Shown here: piece after piece, positions 12,325 to 24,185 of the stretch | How the letters are laid out: the number at the start of each line of letters is the position of its first letter | How positions within the stretch are numbered: position 1 is the first letter of the stretch | NCBI RefSeq assembly: GCF_963924675.1 | Contig: NC_089238.1 | Location: 23,479,815 to 23,543,814 of the forward strand | Length of the DNA: 64,000 nt | Direction of reading: 5' to 3' | Source: Phocoena phocoena | Taxonomy: Eukaryota; Chordata; Mammalia; Artiodactyla; Phocoenidae | Notes under the pieces: model-generated | The model's input: only the letters and a program-made list of their open reading frames with translations | The model's database searches: none | What the model was told of the DNA's origin: nothing | Made by a program: the position numbers and the translations under genes

Positions 12325-12655
12325 GGACTTTCCTGCTGGCTCAGTGGTTAAGAATCCGCCTGCCAATGCAGGGGACCCAGGTTCAATCCCTGGTCCGGGA
12401 AGATCCCACGTGCCACGGAGCAACTGAGCCCGTGCACCACAACTACTGAGCCTGCGCTCTAGAGCCTGTGAGCCGCAACTACAGAAGCACGCACACCTAG
12501 AGCCTGTGCTCCGCAACAAGAGAAGCCAATGCAATGAGAAGCCCACATACCGCAACAAAAAGTAGCCCCTTCTCGCCACAAGCAGAGAGAGCCTGTGCGC
12601 AGCAATGAAGACCCAACGCAGCCAAAAATAAATAAATAAATTTATTTAAAAAAAG
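12325..12655 (+). mobile_element. CHR SINE, long type
   Basis: Starts ggactttcctgctggctcag. The A box (tggctcagtgg) and B box (ggttcaatccc) come from a tRNA-Glu ancestor. It continues through gagcctgcgctctagagcc to acccaacgcagcc and an AAATA-type tail. At ~330 bp it is the longer form seen also at 15349, 23855 and 49517. It lies 55 bp from an oppositely oriented SINE. Confidence 0.92.
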
Positions 12656-12710
12656 GAAGAAACCTTTGGGACCAAATAAGTTTTAGATATCAAATTTTTT
12701 TGTGTGTTTT

Positions 12711-12935
12711 TTTTTTTGTTGTTTTTTGTTTTTTGTTTTTTTTGCAGTACGCGGGACCCTCACTGTTGTGGCCTCTCCCACTGCAGAGCACAGGCTCCGG
12801 ACGCGCAGGCCCAGCGGCCATGGCTCACGGGCCCAGCCGCTCCGCGGCATGCGGGATCCTCCCGGACCGGGGCACGAACCCGTGTCCCCTGCATCAGCAG
12901 GCGGACTCTCAACCACTGTGCCACCAGGGAAGCCC
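12711..12935 (-). mobile_element. CHR SINE, short poly(A) type
   Basis: On the minus strand it starts gggcttccctggtggcacag and holds the full ggctgggcccgtgagccatg segment. It ends in an A tract interrupted by C. The target duplication tttttgtgtgtttt lies at 12697-12710 and 12936-12949. ORFs here on both strands are SINE translations, not genes. Confidence 0.92.
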
Positions 12936-12949
12936 TTTTTGTGTGTTTT

Positions 12950-13803
12950 GAAAAGGTGATAAGATACCTTATTTATGTTATAACCCCAGCAGGGTTTAGG
13001 GCAAAACCACATACATAGCCCCTTAATATTTTTACATTGACCTATGCATATTCACATAAAGTGCGATAAATAAGGCAGATAATCTGAGGTCAGTTATGGG
13101 TTTTGCTGATAAATGAGTTAAGAAAAAACGAGTTTCAGAGTTTGTGGGATTTTCATATTGTAAATAAGAGATGGTAGACCTGAATACTAATTAGAGGTGG
13201 AGGGGAAAAACACATTAAACAAAGAAAAATTAAGAACTTTGGTCTAGTGCAGTTTGAGTTAGGAGAAAGAAGTCAGAGTTTTCACCAAGTAGGGGAGATT
13301 TGAACTGGAGCTAAAGGAAGGTTCATAGAAAAGTGTTTCAGTTGAAATGAGCAAGACCAAGCGCAACTGGAATCTATGCTTCCTGTCAGACTGTGGAGTA
13401 CATGTAGGCATGCAGGCTTAGGGTGGGAAGATGAGGGAGGGTTTGAATGTTAGACATGAGAATTGTGATACTGTGTCATGATTCACAGAACCTTTCTGAC
13501 AACAAAAATTGTGTGAAAAATAGCAGACCTTGGTGTCAGAATGATATGGGGGATAAAGAAGACACAGTAGCCACAGATGTGTTTCTAGACCTAGAGCATA
13601 GAAAACCAGTGGTCTTACGGTGAAAAACAGAATTCAGAAGTACTTACAAATGGTGGAAGAATTTAGAACATGGTGTTTAATGGAAAATCCAAATGGATAT
13701 ATTTCATAATTGGGTATAAAACAAAGGTATGGGTTATAAGTATTCAAGGGCTAGAATACCAGAATTGGAGAATTATAAATATGCATTGCAAACATAGAAT
13801 GTT
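12950..13803. other. Intron without recognisable elements
   Basis: Purine-rich, unassigned intron with no coding signal. Confidence 0.5.
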
Positions 13804-15348
13804 AATTAATTTTTTTTTAGTCAGATTGTTTTCTTTTGTTGAGTTTTAAGTGTTCTTTGTATATTTTGGATAACAGTGCTTTATCAGGTGTGTCTTTTGT
13901 AAACATTTTCTCCCAATCTGTGGCTTGTTTTCTGAATCTCTTGACATTATTTTTCACAGAGCGCAAGTTTTTAATTGTACTGAAGTCCAGATTATCAATT
14001 ATTTCTTTCATAAATTGTTTCCTTGACGTTTTATCTAAAAAGGCATCACTATACCCAAGGTCATCTAGATTTTCTCCTGTGTTGTCTTCTAGGAGTTATA
14101 GTTTTGCTTTTACATTTAGGTCAATGATCCATTTTGAGTTAATTTTTGTAAAGGATATAAGTTCTGTTTCTATATTCATTTTTTTGTTTTAATGAGGATG
14201 TCCATTTGTTCCAGCACCATTTGTTGAAGAGACTGTCTTTTTTCCATTGTTTTACCTTTGCTCCTTTGTTAAAGATCAGTTGACTATACTTATGGGGTTC
14301 TATTTCTGGGCTCTCTTTTCTGTTCCTTTGATCTGTTTGTTTATTTTTTTGCCAGTGCCACACTGTGTTGAATACCATAGCTTTATAGTAAATCTTGAAA
14401 TTGGGTAATGTGATATCTCCAACTTAGTTCTTCTTCAAAATTGGGTTGACTATTCTGGATCTTTTGCCTCTCTGTAAAAACTTTAGAATCAGTTTGTCAA
14501 TATCCATAAAATAACTTGCTGGTACTTTGGTTGGGATTGTATTGAATATATAGATCAATTTGGGAAGAACTGATAGCTTTACAACATTGAGTCTTCCTAT
14601 TCACGAACATGAAATACCTCTCCATTTATTTAGTCCTTCTTTGATGACATTAATCAGTTTTGTAGTTTTCCTCATATAGATCTTATATATATTTCCTTAG
14701 ATTTATACCTGTTTCATTTTTGGGGATGTTAATTTTGGATTCCACTTGCTCATTGTTGATATATAGGAATGTAATTGACTTTTATATATTAAACTTGTAT
14801 CCTGCAACTTGTTATATTTGGTTATTAGTTCCAGGGGGTTTTTGTTGATTGTTTTGGACTTTCTGCATAGATGATCATGTCATCTGCCACCAAAGACAGT
14901 TTCATGTTTTCCTTCCCAATCTGAATACCTTTTATTTCCTTTCCTTGCCCCATTAAATTAGCAAGGACTTCCAGTATGATCTTGAAAAGGAGTGGCCAGA
15001 AGGAACATGCTTGCCTTGTACCTGATCTTAGTAAGGAAGCATTGAGTTTCTCACCATTAACTATGATTTTAGTTGTATATATTTTGTAGATAGTCCATTT
15101 CAAGTTGAGAAAGTTCCCCTCTATTCCTAGTTTACCAAGAATTTTTGATCATGAGTCAGTATTGAATTTTGTCAAATACTTTTCTTCATCTGTTGAAATG
15201 ATCATGTGATTTTTCTTTATTAGTCTTGTTGTGATGTATTACAGTAATAGATTTTCTAATGTTGAATCAGCTTGGCAAGCCTGAGATAAATTCTACTTGG
15301 TGTGGTGTAATTCTTTTTTATACTTTTTTGGATTCAGTTTGCAAATAT

Positions 15349-15681
15349 ATAGTTTTATAAATTTATTTATTTTTGGCTGCATTGGGTCTTCGTTGCTGTG
15401 TGCGGGCTTTCTCTAGTTGTGGTGAGCGGGGGCTACTCTTTGTTGCGGTGCATGGGCTTCTCCTTGCAGTGGCTTCTTTTGTTGTGGAGCCTGGGCTCAG
15501 TAGTTGGGGCACAGGGGCTCAGTAGTTGTGGCTTGTGGGCTCTAGAGCACAGGCTCAGTAGTTGTGGCACACAGGCTTAGTTGCTCTGTGGCGTGTGCGA
15601 TCTTCCCAGACCAGGGCTTGAACCCATGTCCCCTGCATTGGCAGGTGGATTCTCAACCACGGCACCACCAAGGAAGCACAA
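15349..15681 (-). mobile_element. CHR SINE, long type, nested in L1M
   Basis: Minus-strand long-type CHR ending in an AAATA tail at its + left side. The target duplication tttgcaaatat lies at 15338-15348 and 15682-15692, inside the L1M ORF2 sequence. CpG sites are mostly decayed to TpG, so it is an older copy. Confidence 0.92.
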
Positions 15682-17668
15682 TTTGCAAATATTTTGTTGA
15701 GGATTTTTGCGTCTATGTTCATGAGAGTTATTGGTCTGTAGTTTTCTTATAATGTCTTTGTTTGGTTTGGGTGTTAAGGTATTGCTGGCCTCACAGAATG
15801 GGTTAGGAAGTATTCCCTCTGCTTTTATCCTTTGAAGGAGATTGTAGAGAATTGATTAAAATTTCTTCCTTAAATGTTTGGTATAATTCACCATTGAACC
15901 CATCTAGAACTGATGCTTTCTGTTTTGGAAGGTCATAATTATTGATTCAGTTTCTTTAATAGATACAGGTCTATTCAGATTATCTGTTTCTTTTTTTTTG
16001 TTGTTGGTTTTGTTTTATTGTGGCTCTCAAGGAATTGGTCTGTTTCATCTGGGTTATCAAATTTATGAACATAGAGTTACTCTTCGTATTCCTTTACTTA
16101 CTCTTAATTGCCATGGGAAATGTAGTGATGTCCCGTCTTTTGTTTATGTTAATAGTAATTTGTGTCCTCTCTCTTTTTTCCTTAGTTAGCATAGCTAGAA
16201 GCTTATTTATTTAATTTTCAAAGAACCAGCTTTTGATTTCATTGATTTTTGTCTCTTAATTTCCTTGGTTTTCAATTTCATTGGTTTCTGTACTAATTCT
16301 TATTATTCCTTTACTTATTCTTCCTTCGGATTTAATTTGCTCTTTTTCTAGTTTTCTAAAGTAGAAACTTAGAATATTCATTTTAGATCTCTTCTTTTTT
16401 AATATATGCATTCAGTGCTATAAATTGAATTAAAATTTTGAAAAGCTGTTTCATTTCATTTTTTTTTGACCCATATAGTATTAGTATTATGTTATATAAT
16501 CTTCATGTTTGGGGATTTTCCAGTTGTCTTTCTGTTATTGATTTCTAGTTTAATCATTTGTGGACTGAGAGCATTGTATGATTTATATTTTTTACATTTG
16601 TTAAGGTGTGGTTTTGACCCAGAATGTGGTCTGTATTTGTAAGTGTTCTGTGTAAGCTTGAGAAGAACATGTATTCTGCTGTTCTGCAGTGAAATAGTCT
16701 GTGAATGTCCTTTATATCCAGTTGATTGATGATGTCATTGAGTTCAACTATATCCTTACTGAGTTTCTGCCTGCTGGATCTGTTTCTTATAGAGAGGTGT
16801 TGAAGTCTTAAACTCTGATAGAGAATTCATCTGTTTCTCTTAACAATTCTGTTGCTTTTTTCCCTCACAATTTGATGTTGTTAGGCATATACATGTTAAA
16901 GATTGTTATGTCTTCTTAGAGAATCAACTCCTTTATTATTATATAATGCCCTTCTTTATCCCTAATAACTTTCCTTCCTTTGAAGTCTGCTCTGTTTGAA
17001 ATTAAATAGGTATTTCAGCTTTCTCATCTGGTGATTAGTGTTAGCATAGTATATTTTTCTCCATTTATTTTCTTGAAATCTGTATGTGTCTTTATAGTGA
17101 AAGTAGGTTTGTTATAGACAACATATAGTTAGGTCATGGTTTTTGATCCACTCTAGCAATCTCTGTCTTTTAATAGGTGCATTTGGAACGTTGACATTCA
17201 AAGTGATTATTGATGTGGTTGGATTACTATCTGCTGTATTGGTTACTGTTTTCTATTTGTTGCCCTTATAGTTTGTCTATTTTTGTCTTCCACTCTTTTT
17301 TTCCCTTTGCTCTAATTGAGTTTTTTAATATGATTCTGTTTTCTCTCCTTTTTTAGCATATCATTTACATTTCATTTTTTTCCTACTTTTTTTACTTGTT
17401 GCCCTGGAGTTTGCAATATACATTTACAGTAAGTCCACTTTCAAATAACACTATACTACTTCACACATAGTGTGAGTACTTTATAATAACAAAATAATCC
17501 TAATTCCTTCCTCTTATCCCTTGTATCTTTGCTGTCATTTATTTTATTTATATATAAGCATACATAAACATATACACACATAAGATATAGTCATAAACAT
17601 ACATAATCAGTTATCAATACATTGTTGCTATTATTTTGCTATGATTAGGCAGTATTTATTTATTTATT

Positions 17669-18240
17669 GGGTGAAGTAGAAAAGAATAGCTTTATTGCTT
17701 TGCCAGGCAAAGGGGGCTACAGCGGTCTAATGCCCTCAAAACTGTGTGTACCTACCTGGAGGAGGTAGTGAGGAGTTTTATAGGAACGGTTCAAAGAGCG
17801 CGTGATCAGCTCATGGACCTAGGCAGTCTTCTAGTTAGCCTTCTATAATCCTACGGTTAGGTCTCAGTCTGTTAGTTAGCCTGTGCCTCTGGACTATGAA
17901 CTTCATAAGTGTTTTCAGTTTTTTTCTCTCCCCTTAGTTAGGACAGGATGGCTCTGGTAGCCTGGAATTGAAAATTTCTGTTCCCCATGTGGAAGGTTAG
18001 AACTGGCTGGAATTGGGTATTTCCCTTCCCCAGTCAGTTAGGCTCTGAAAATAGCCCAGCAGGTCTGCCTTTGATTAACTAGTTTCCCCTAAGGGGAGAC
18101 CCTCTTAAGAAAAACAGAATGTTTCAATGTATTTCAAAATGGTTACTTTTTCCCTCTCCTTGCTGGAAGCTACAGGGGATTTTCCTAGGATATTTTCTGT
18201 GGGAACCTGGCTGAGTTCTTGGAGGTAAATCTCACAATAT
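17669..18240 (-). mobile_element. Probable solo LTR (ERV1-like)
   Basis: Read on the minus strand, the ~570-bp block starts around tgtgagatttacctcc. It has a TATA-like ctataaaactcctc about 110 bp before a polyadenylation signal (gcaataaagctattc) and ends ctacttcaccca. This U3-R-U5 layout, with L1M sequence on both sides, indicates a solo LTR. No internal viral genes are present. The exact ends and family are uncertain, and I could not confirm a target duplication. Confidence 0.65.
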
Positions 18241-18560
18241 TGTCGGGCCCCTGTTATGACTGGGTCGCCCTGGATTTTTTACCTTTCAAGAGTTTTTAAG
18301 TGAGCCTCTAGCAATTTGTCAGTTACAGTTCAGATTTTACTACCCCAGCACTGATTCCCTAGGTGGTTTCTGCTCATGAGTCTATGCTCTAGGGAGCCAT
18401 AACTGCCTGTTTTTGCCTGTGGGTCTCTCCAGTCTTGGGACAGCAGTTTGCTCTGTGTCCTCCCCCCTCTCATGGATCCAAGAAGAGTTAAAAAGCTTTT
18501 TATTTGTTAGGATGAAGTGGAATGGCAATTTCTAAACTCCCTTTTTGTGGAACTGGAATG

Positions 18561-20363
18561 TAAGTGGTATTTTAGTTTTACTTATGGGACTTATTAGCCA
18601 AAAATGCCTTCTTGGCCAACTATTACACCATTCATGCAGCCTGAGCAGACTGCCTCACTTGGGCCCAGCCCTGGTCCTAAAGTCCTCCTAAGAGGGGGAA
18701 GAAGCAAGTATATGGACTATATACTTAAGAAGTTTGTCGTAAGAGGAAGAAGGATTTAGATGGTTTCAAATCTTTTAACTTGGAGACCTGACAAGTATTA
18801 AGTATTTCCTGTATGTTTTATAGAATCTAAATAACTCTAAAGACCATGGAAAAGCTGAAGACATCAGGTTTTATGAAATTACACCACAATTTTTATATGG
18901 GCAGGTTTTCTTTAGGGAAATAGGTAAGGTAACAAGAAATTGGGAAAGCTGGGAAGACCCTCCCCAATATTTGAAGTAAAAAAATGTTTACTGGAGGTGT
19001 GTACTGCTCCACTCTTTGGTGGAGAAGTGACAGGATAGGTTTGTGTTTTATGAAAACCTAGAATGCTCTGTTATATTTCTGTGAGGCTCCAACACCCTAA
19101 TTGCTTTTTCCTTCACTGAAATATGTGAGCTGTTCTTGGCTCTGAGGGCAGATATCTCTGTGTTGGGATTGAGAATGAAAAGGTCACGGATTCAACTGCC
19201 TCAGCCATTCATCATTTGTGAGAGAACGTATGTAGACTGCTTCCTGGTCAACTCTTGAGCAATGTATTTGTTAACTCTAGGCTTAGAGACTTTCTAGAGA
19301 CCCTAGAGAACAAGGAAGAATCATTTTAAGAGGCTGTGTTTTCCTCTGCTCTGATTTCTCAACCAATTCTTTCCTACTGCTTTCTCTTTTTCTATAATTT
19401 CTCAAAGTTGCTAGTCTACTGGTGGAACTTTACCTTGGTTTTTAGTGTTATTATGTGTCATTCTTAAGAATATATGCATTAAATTAATTAGGTGTGTAGG
19501 GTGGAGGTCAGGGAATATGTATTACCACTTTAGAGGGATAGCGAGACAGAGGGTAGACAAGATGCACATATTCAGTATGCAATATTGAACCAAACATGAT
19601 GACTAAATTAAAAACCCTGTAATTAGGACCAGTAGCCCACATAAGATATTGTTTTTATTAAAATGAATAAACTTTTATTAAGTAAGAACTGACCATAATC
19701 TTGCTTTCCATAGTTACTATTGAAAGTATAAATTTAATCAAATGTTTGAAATCTTTACATGAAAGCTGTGATTTCTGGCCTATTGGTTGGGCCCATCTCC
19801 AACTGTAAGCTTTGAGTGTATAAAAATGGGTACCTATAGCTATAGAAAAGGCAGGAGGAAGATCAGATTCCATGAGTAATAAACTCAAGACTCTAGGTTG
19901 ATCTACCATGAGACTGACTCATTTTAGAACTGAAAAATACCTTTTTATCTCCAAAGTGTTAGACTTCTTTAACATTTGACATTTTAGATTCCAAATATTA
20001 TTATCTAGTATAAAACAGTGCTTTATATTTTTCTTAATTCTTAAGATGCACAGCCCTCATGAACAGTAATGTTGATAGATACATCATTGAAGAATTATAG
20101 TTGGAACATTGACAGGATTTAAATTTTATTTCTGTACTATTTATATTAGGTTCTCACTTTAGGTTTTATATTAGAAAAACCGGATATTAGAGTGTATTCA
20201 TAGTAATGTAATAATCACAAAAATTTCAGCATGTTAAAAAAGTGTTGGTAGGCAAATGCATTTTGAATTTCAAATCCAAATTTTCAAATATCTGATTGTT
20301 CTTATCAATATCTAAAGGTCCTGTTATTTTACGTGTCCTTATGTTTCATCTCTTTTCTTTTAG
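18561..20363. other. Intron without confident assignment
   Basis: About 1.8 kb before window exon 4. The part nearest 18560 may be further L1M 5' sequence, but I cannot align it. No coding signal; the ORF at 19658-19909 resembles nothing known. Confidence 0.4.
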
Positions 20364-20479
20364 GTCTCTTTTATTCAGAACCTTGTATTTTGTGTAGAAA
20401 GAGTTTACCGTGTTCCTGACTTTGGTGTCTGGGAAAGAGGAAGCAAATATAATAATGGCAGCACAGAGCTGCATTCAAG
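20364..20479 (+). CDS. PHKB: PHKB exon (window exon 4 of 9), ~residues 199-237
   Basis: The exon is 116 bp: 38 codons plus two bases (ag) of a split serine codon. The acceptor is cttttag|gtc and the donor is aag|gtaatt. The translation begins [17 protein letters not shown] and includes [21 protein letters not shown]. The GVWERG(S)KYN motif, followed by a serine-rich turn, is a strongly conserved signature of both the alpha and beta subunits. The donor opens the 24-kb intron that contains the L1 stack. Confidence 0.97.
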
Positions 20480-21171
20480 GTAATTTGCTGATTTCTGGTG
20501 TTTGTTTGTTTGTTTTAATTTAAATGTGTGGAGCATGAACAAAAATCAAAGAACTAGATTAGAACTCTGGTTTCTATGTAATTTTCATCTCCTTTTTTAT
20601 ATATATGATTCAGATGAAATTCACATAAAATTAAAGGAAGAGTCTGCTCTCAGTGCCCATCAACAGATGCAGGAAAAGAGCAGGGTGTCTTTCCCAGCTT
20701 CCCAAGGTGTCAGTACGTGCATATCAGTATCCAGTCCAAGGCTTGGCCTTTCTGCTCAACCAAGTCATATTCTTTTTCCTCTTTGAAATGACACTGTTTG
20801 AAAGATCAAGTACATTAAAATTGCCAAACAGCAATTGTATATGCATTGCATGTAAAATTCCCTTTCGTGTTATAGAGCTGATTTTTATTGTAACAAGAGA
20901 TACTCATACCCTTTATATTTTGTTTAACTAAAAAATGTAGCTCAATTAGTCCTATCCATTTCACAGTAAAAGATTTAAGAACCTAAAGGTTATCAGCTAT
21001 AGGTCAGTTTAGTCTCTTTATTGAGACTTGAAGAAACAGTTTAGGAAACACTGGTTAAGAGGAATCTGCAGCTCTCTACTTTTTTGGATAGAAGGACTAA
21101 TTACACACAAAAAATTAAGCTGATATAAGATATTTAGTAAACTAAAAACTGGCTTCAGATCACTAGCTATA
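20480..21171. other. Intron without recognisable elements
   Basis: Start of the 24-kb intron. The two overlapping + ORFs (20502-20931) read through the donor region and have no recognisable product. Confidence 0.5.
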
Positions 21172-21310
21172 TAAGATCTCTGTGCCTCAGTTTCCTGATT
21201 TATAAAATGGAGATAGTAATGTACTCTACTTTATAAAGTTGTTGTAATGATTGAGTTAGTATATATAAAGCATTTGAACACCTGGCATAAGTAAACAATG
21301 AAATATAAGT
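21172..21310 (+). mobile_element. MIR SINE, 3' part
   Basis: Contains ctctgtgcctcagtttcctg, tataaaatggagatagtaat and ttgttgtaatgattgagtta in order, then a decayed cctggcataagtaaacaatg tail. This is the typical MIR 3' half on the + strand. Confidence 0.85.
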
Positions 21311-22290
21311 ATAATCACATATTTAAGAATATTTTAATAACAAAGATCGAAACAAAAAGGATTTTTCATTTAACTCCGGACAGCTAACATACAAACTTTT
21401 CTATAAGTTTTATGATTCATATGGGGCATTTTTATAATACAGAGTAGAATAATAGCAATATGTAAGGAAGACAGTAAAGGAGAGAAATAGTTTGTGGTAA
21501 AGTGCAATTCAGACATTAAACAAATTCTGGCAAATACTAAAAATAGGAAGATAACATTATAGTGCAGCTATAAGTTCTCAGCATTCCAGATTATCAGTCA
21601 AATTCAAGACAGAAAGTTTATATGATTGGAAAAGATGATTTTTTTTAATTTACCTTTTCAGTATTTATGATTTATCAGACCCCTTTTCTGCTTTTTAATA
21701 AATATTTAATATATGCCAGTATGGTCCCACTGACATTATTTTCAGTATAAAATATTTGGAGTAGGGTTTTTCCTATTTATAAAAATTGTAGTAAGCTCAG
21801 AAAGAACCTTGGGTAAAAGTTACCATTAACCCTAGAAAGTGAGGGTACTGAGAGGTCCCTAGGGAAAAAACAGAGGCTCCAACATGTTTTCCTGTAACTG
21901 TGCCATCTTTAAACTGAATCATTAAGGATTTTATTTCAAGGCTAGGAAGATCATTAAGTGATGTTCTTTGCTACCTTTTCCATGCAAAATTAATCTCAAT
22001 TGTAGCAGGCCAGTTTTATTCAAATGGATGGGAAATGAAGTTTGCCATTTAGCTTTGGATGATGGGTTTTATACATTTAGCATTCATCTTCTAATTTTCC
22101 ATGGTAGAACACTTAAAAGAACTTCAAACCTTTTTTTTCCCCAAATGTTTCTTAGCTCAGATATCCACAAGCCTATTTGAGATATGTCACCTCTGCTGCC
22201 AAAATGGTCTGTTTTGAAACTACAGGAGACCTGAGCCCTAAGGCACTCATGGACGCAGTGATGGCAGCAGTGGTGGGAGACCAATATCTT
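21311..22290. other. Intron without recognisable elements
   Basis: Unassigned AT-rich DNA; no coding signal. Confidence 0.5.
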
Positions 22291-23395
22291 TCTTTTTTTT
22301 TTTTAATTTTTTTTAACATCTTTATTGGAGTATAATTGCTTTACATTGTTGTGTTAGTTGCTGCTGTATAACAAAGTGAATCAGCTATACGTATACATAT
22401 ATCCCCATATCCCCTCCCTCTTGCATCTCCCTCCCACCCTCCCTATCCCACCCCTCTAGGTGGTCACAAAGCACCTAGCTGATCTCCCTGTGCTATGCAG
22501 CTGCTTCCCACTATCTATTTTACATTTGGTAGTGTATATATGTCAGTGCCACTCTCTGACTTCGTCTCAGCTTACCCTTCCCTCTCCCCATGTCCTCAAG
22601 TACGTTGTCTACATCTTCATCTATATTCTTGTCCTGCCCCTAGGTTCATCAGAACCATTTTTTTTTTAAGATCCCATGGTTGAACAACCTTTCCTTTGAA
22701 TATGATTTGCTGCTTAAAGTTTAGGTTTCTAACTAAAAAAAGATTGCTTAATTAAAAAAAACCTCTTGATTAAGAATTCTCATTTTCTTTGTTCAGTAAT
22801 TTTTCCCTCTAGTCTTTTTTTTTTTTTTTAGATTCCATATATTATGTGCTAGCATACGATATTTGTTTTTCTCTTTCTGACTTACTTCATTCTGTATGAC
22901 AGACTCTAGGTCCATCCATCTCACTACAAATAACTCAATTTCGTTTCTTTTTATGGCTGAGTAATATTCCATTGTATATACATGCCACATCTTCTTTATC
23001 CATTCATCTGTCGATGGACACTTAGGTTGCTTCTGTGTCCTGGCTATTGTAAATAGAGCTGCAGTGACCATTGTGGTACATGACTCTTTTTGAATTATGG
23101 TTTTCTCAGGGTATATGCCCAGTAGTGGGATTGCTGGGTCTTATGGTAGTTCTCTTTTTAGTTTTTGAAGGAACCTCCATACTGTTCTCCATAGTGGCTG
23201 TATCAATTTACATTCCCACCAAGAGTGCAAGAGGGTTCCCTTTTCTCCACACCCTCTCCAGCATTTATTGTTTGTAGATTTTTTGATGATGGCCATTCTG
23301 ACTGATGTGAGGTGATACCTCATTGTAGTTTTCATTTGCATTTTCTAATGATTAGTGATGTTGAGCATCCTTTCCTGTGTTTGTTGGCAATCTGT
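22291..23395 (-). mobile_element. 5'-truncated L1 with an extra module in its 3'UTR
   Basis: Reversed poly(A) at ~22291-22313, then the standard 3'UTR (22314-22660), a ~143-bp non-L1 module (22673-22815), an A-rich junction, and the C-terminal end of ORF2 up to 23395, where it is truncated. Frames at 22793-23071 and 23141-23341 read as the ORF2 C-terminus, including the tract [19 protein letters not shown], a Cys-rich segment. Other L1 copies here at 29.2 and 62.0 kb lack the module. Confidence 0.9.
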
Positions 23396-23841
23396 TCTGT
23401 GCTTATGCCCAGGGAGTAGAATGTAGAGCCACTACCAGTAAGGGATTAAGTCACACCTCTTAGTCTATTGCTGTAAGACATCCCAGAACTATCTGTGCCC
23501 AGTTGGATCTGATCCAAGGATTGCTTAATGCAATATCCTTGTTATATCCTTAAACTGTTCTCATAATTTTAGAAAGCCTGAAATAAAACAGTAATTCTTG
23601 CTGTAAGTACTCATACTGCCCTTTGCCCTCTAACTTTCTTTGTCATTCTGCACCTCTGCCATGCAATTCTCCTTAGCAGGAATCAGAGAGAGCACAATCT
23701 GACTATCGCCTTGATGCTCCCTAAGGCCTTGTGCTCACTGGCTTGGTAAATGTCCCTTTTTCTTTTGCCACAGTGTGCACATCCCTTCTAAACCGCATGT
23801 TGATCAAAGAAGATTACTGCCCCTGGGCCCCCGAAACATAC
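23396..23841. other. Unassigned, possibly LTR-like
   Basis: A GC-balanced 450-bp block between an L1 and a SINE. It has an ataaaacagtaattcttgct stretch but no clear LTR ends. I could not identify it. Confidence 0.3.
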
Positions 23842-23854
23842 ACGCATAGTATTC

Positions 23855-24172
23855 CTTTTTTTAGTAAATTTATTTTATTTATTTATTTATTTTTGGCTCT
23901 TTTGGGTCTTCGTTGCTGCGCATGGGCTTTCTCTAGTTGCAGCGAGTGAGGGCTACTCTTTGTTGTGGTGCGCGGGCTTCTCACTGCAGTGGCTTCTCTT
24001 GTTGTGGAGCACGGACTCTAGGTGTGTGGGCTTTAGAGTGCAGGCTCTGTAGTTGCGGCACACGCGCTTAGTTGCTTCGCGATGTGTGGGATCTTCCCGG
24101 ACCAGGTATCAAACCCATGTCCCCTGTGTTGGCAGGTGGATTCTTAAGTACTGTGCCACCAGGGGAGTCCCT
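23855..24172 (-). mobile_element. CHR SINE, long type
   Basis: Minus-strand long CHR with an AAATA tail at its + left end and a decayed 5' end (ggggactcccctggtggcac on the minus strand). The near-perfect target duplication acgcatagtattc / acacatagtattc lies at 23842-23854 and 24173-24185. Confidence 0.92.
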
Positions 24173-24185
24173 ACACATAGTATTC

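Larger units (their letters stand above)
13804..18560 (-). mobile_element. Old L1M element, interrupted by a SINE and an LTR
   Basis: The reversed L1 ORF2 pattern runs from near the 3' end (cagattgttttcttttgttg) to the ORF2 start and ORF1 region (to about 17650). L1M 5'-region words then continue at 18290-18560 (tgctcatgagtctatgctct). Peptides such as VADDMIIYAESPKQSTKT, at about 14860, show the reverse-transcriptase FADD-box region. Many stops and frameshifts make it inactive. A CHR SINE (15349-15681) and a solo LTR (about 17669-18240) are nested in it, so both are younger. Confidence 0.88.

Noticed and set aside
12700..13018. Overlapping ~100-residue proteins on both strands, also at 720-1069, 27183-27543 and 60570-60872
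   Set aside because: The same peptides appear wherever a CHR SINE lies. They are translations of the SINE, not genes.
18236..18300. Retroviral primer-binding site
   Set aside because: gtcgggcccc and tgggtcgccctgg only loosely resemble one, and the LTR is on the opposite strand with no internal region.
20502..20931. Extension of PHKB exon 4 into the intron
   Set aside because: The donor aag|gtaatt is good, the next exon continues the frame exactly, and the downstream frame has no family similarity.
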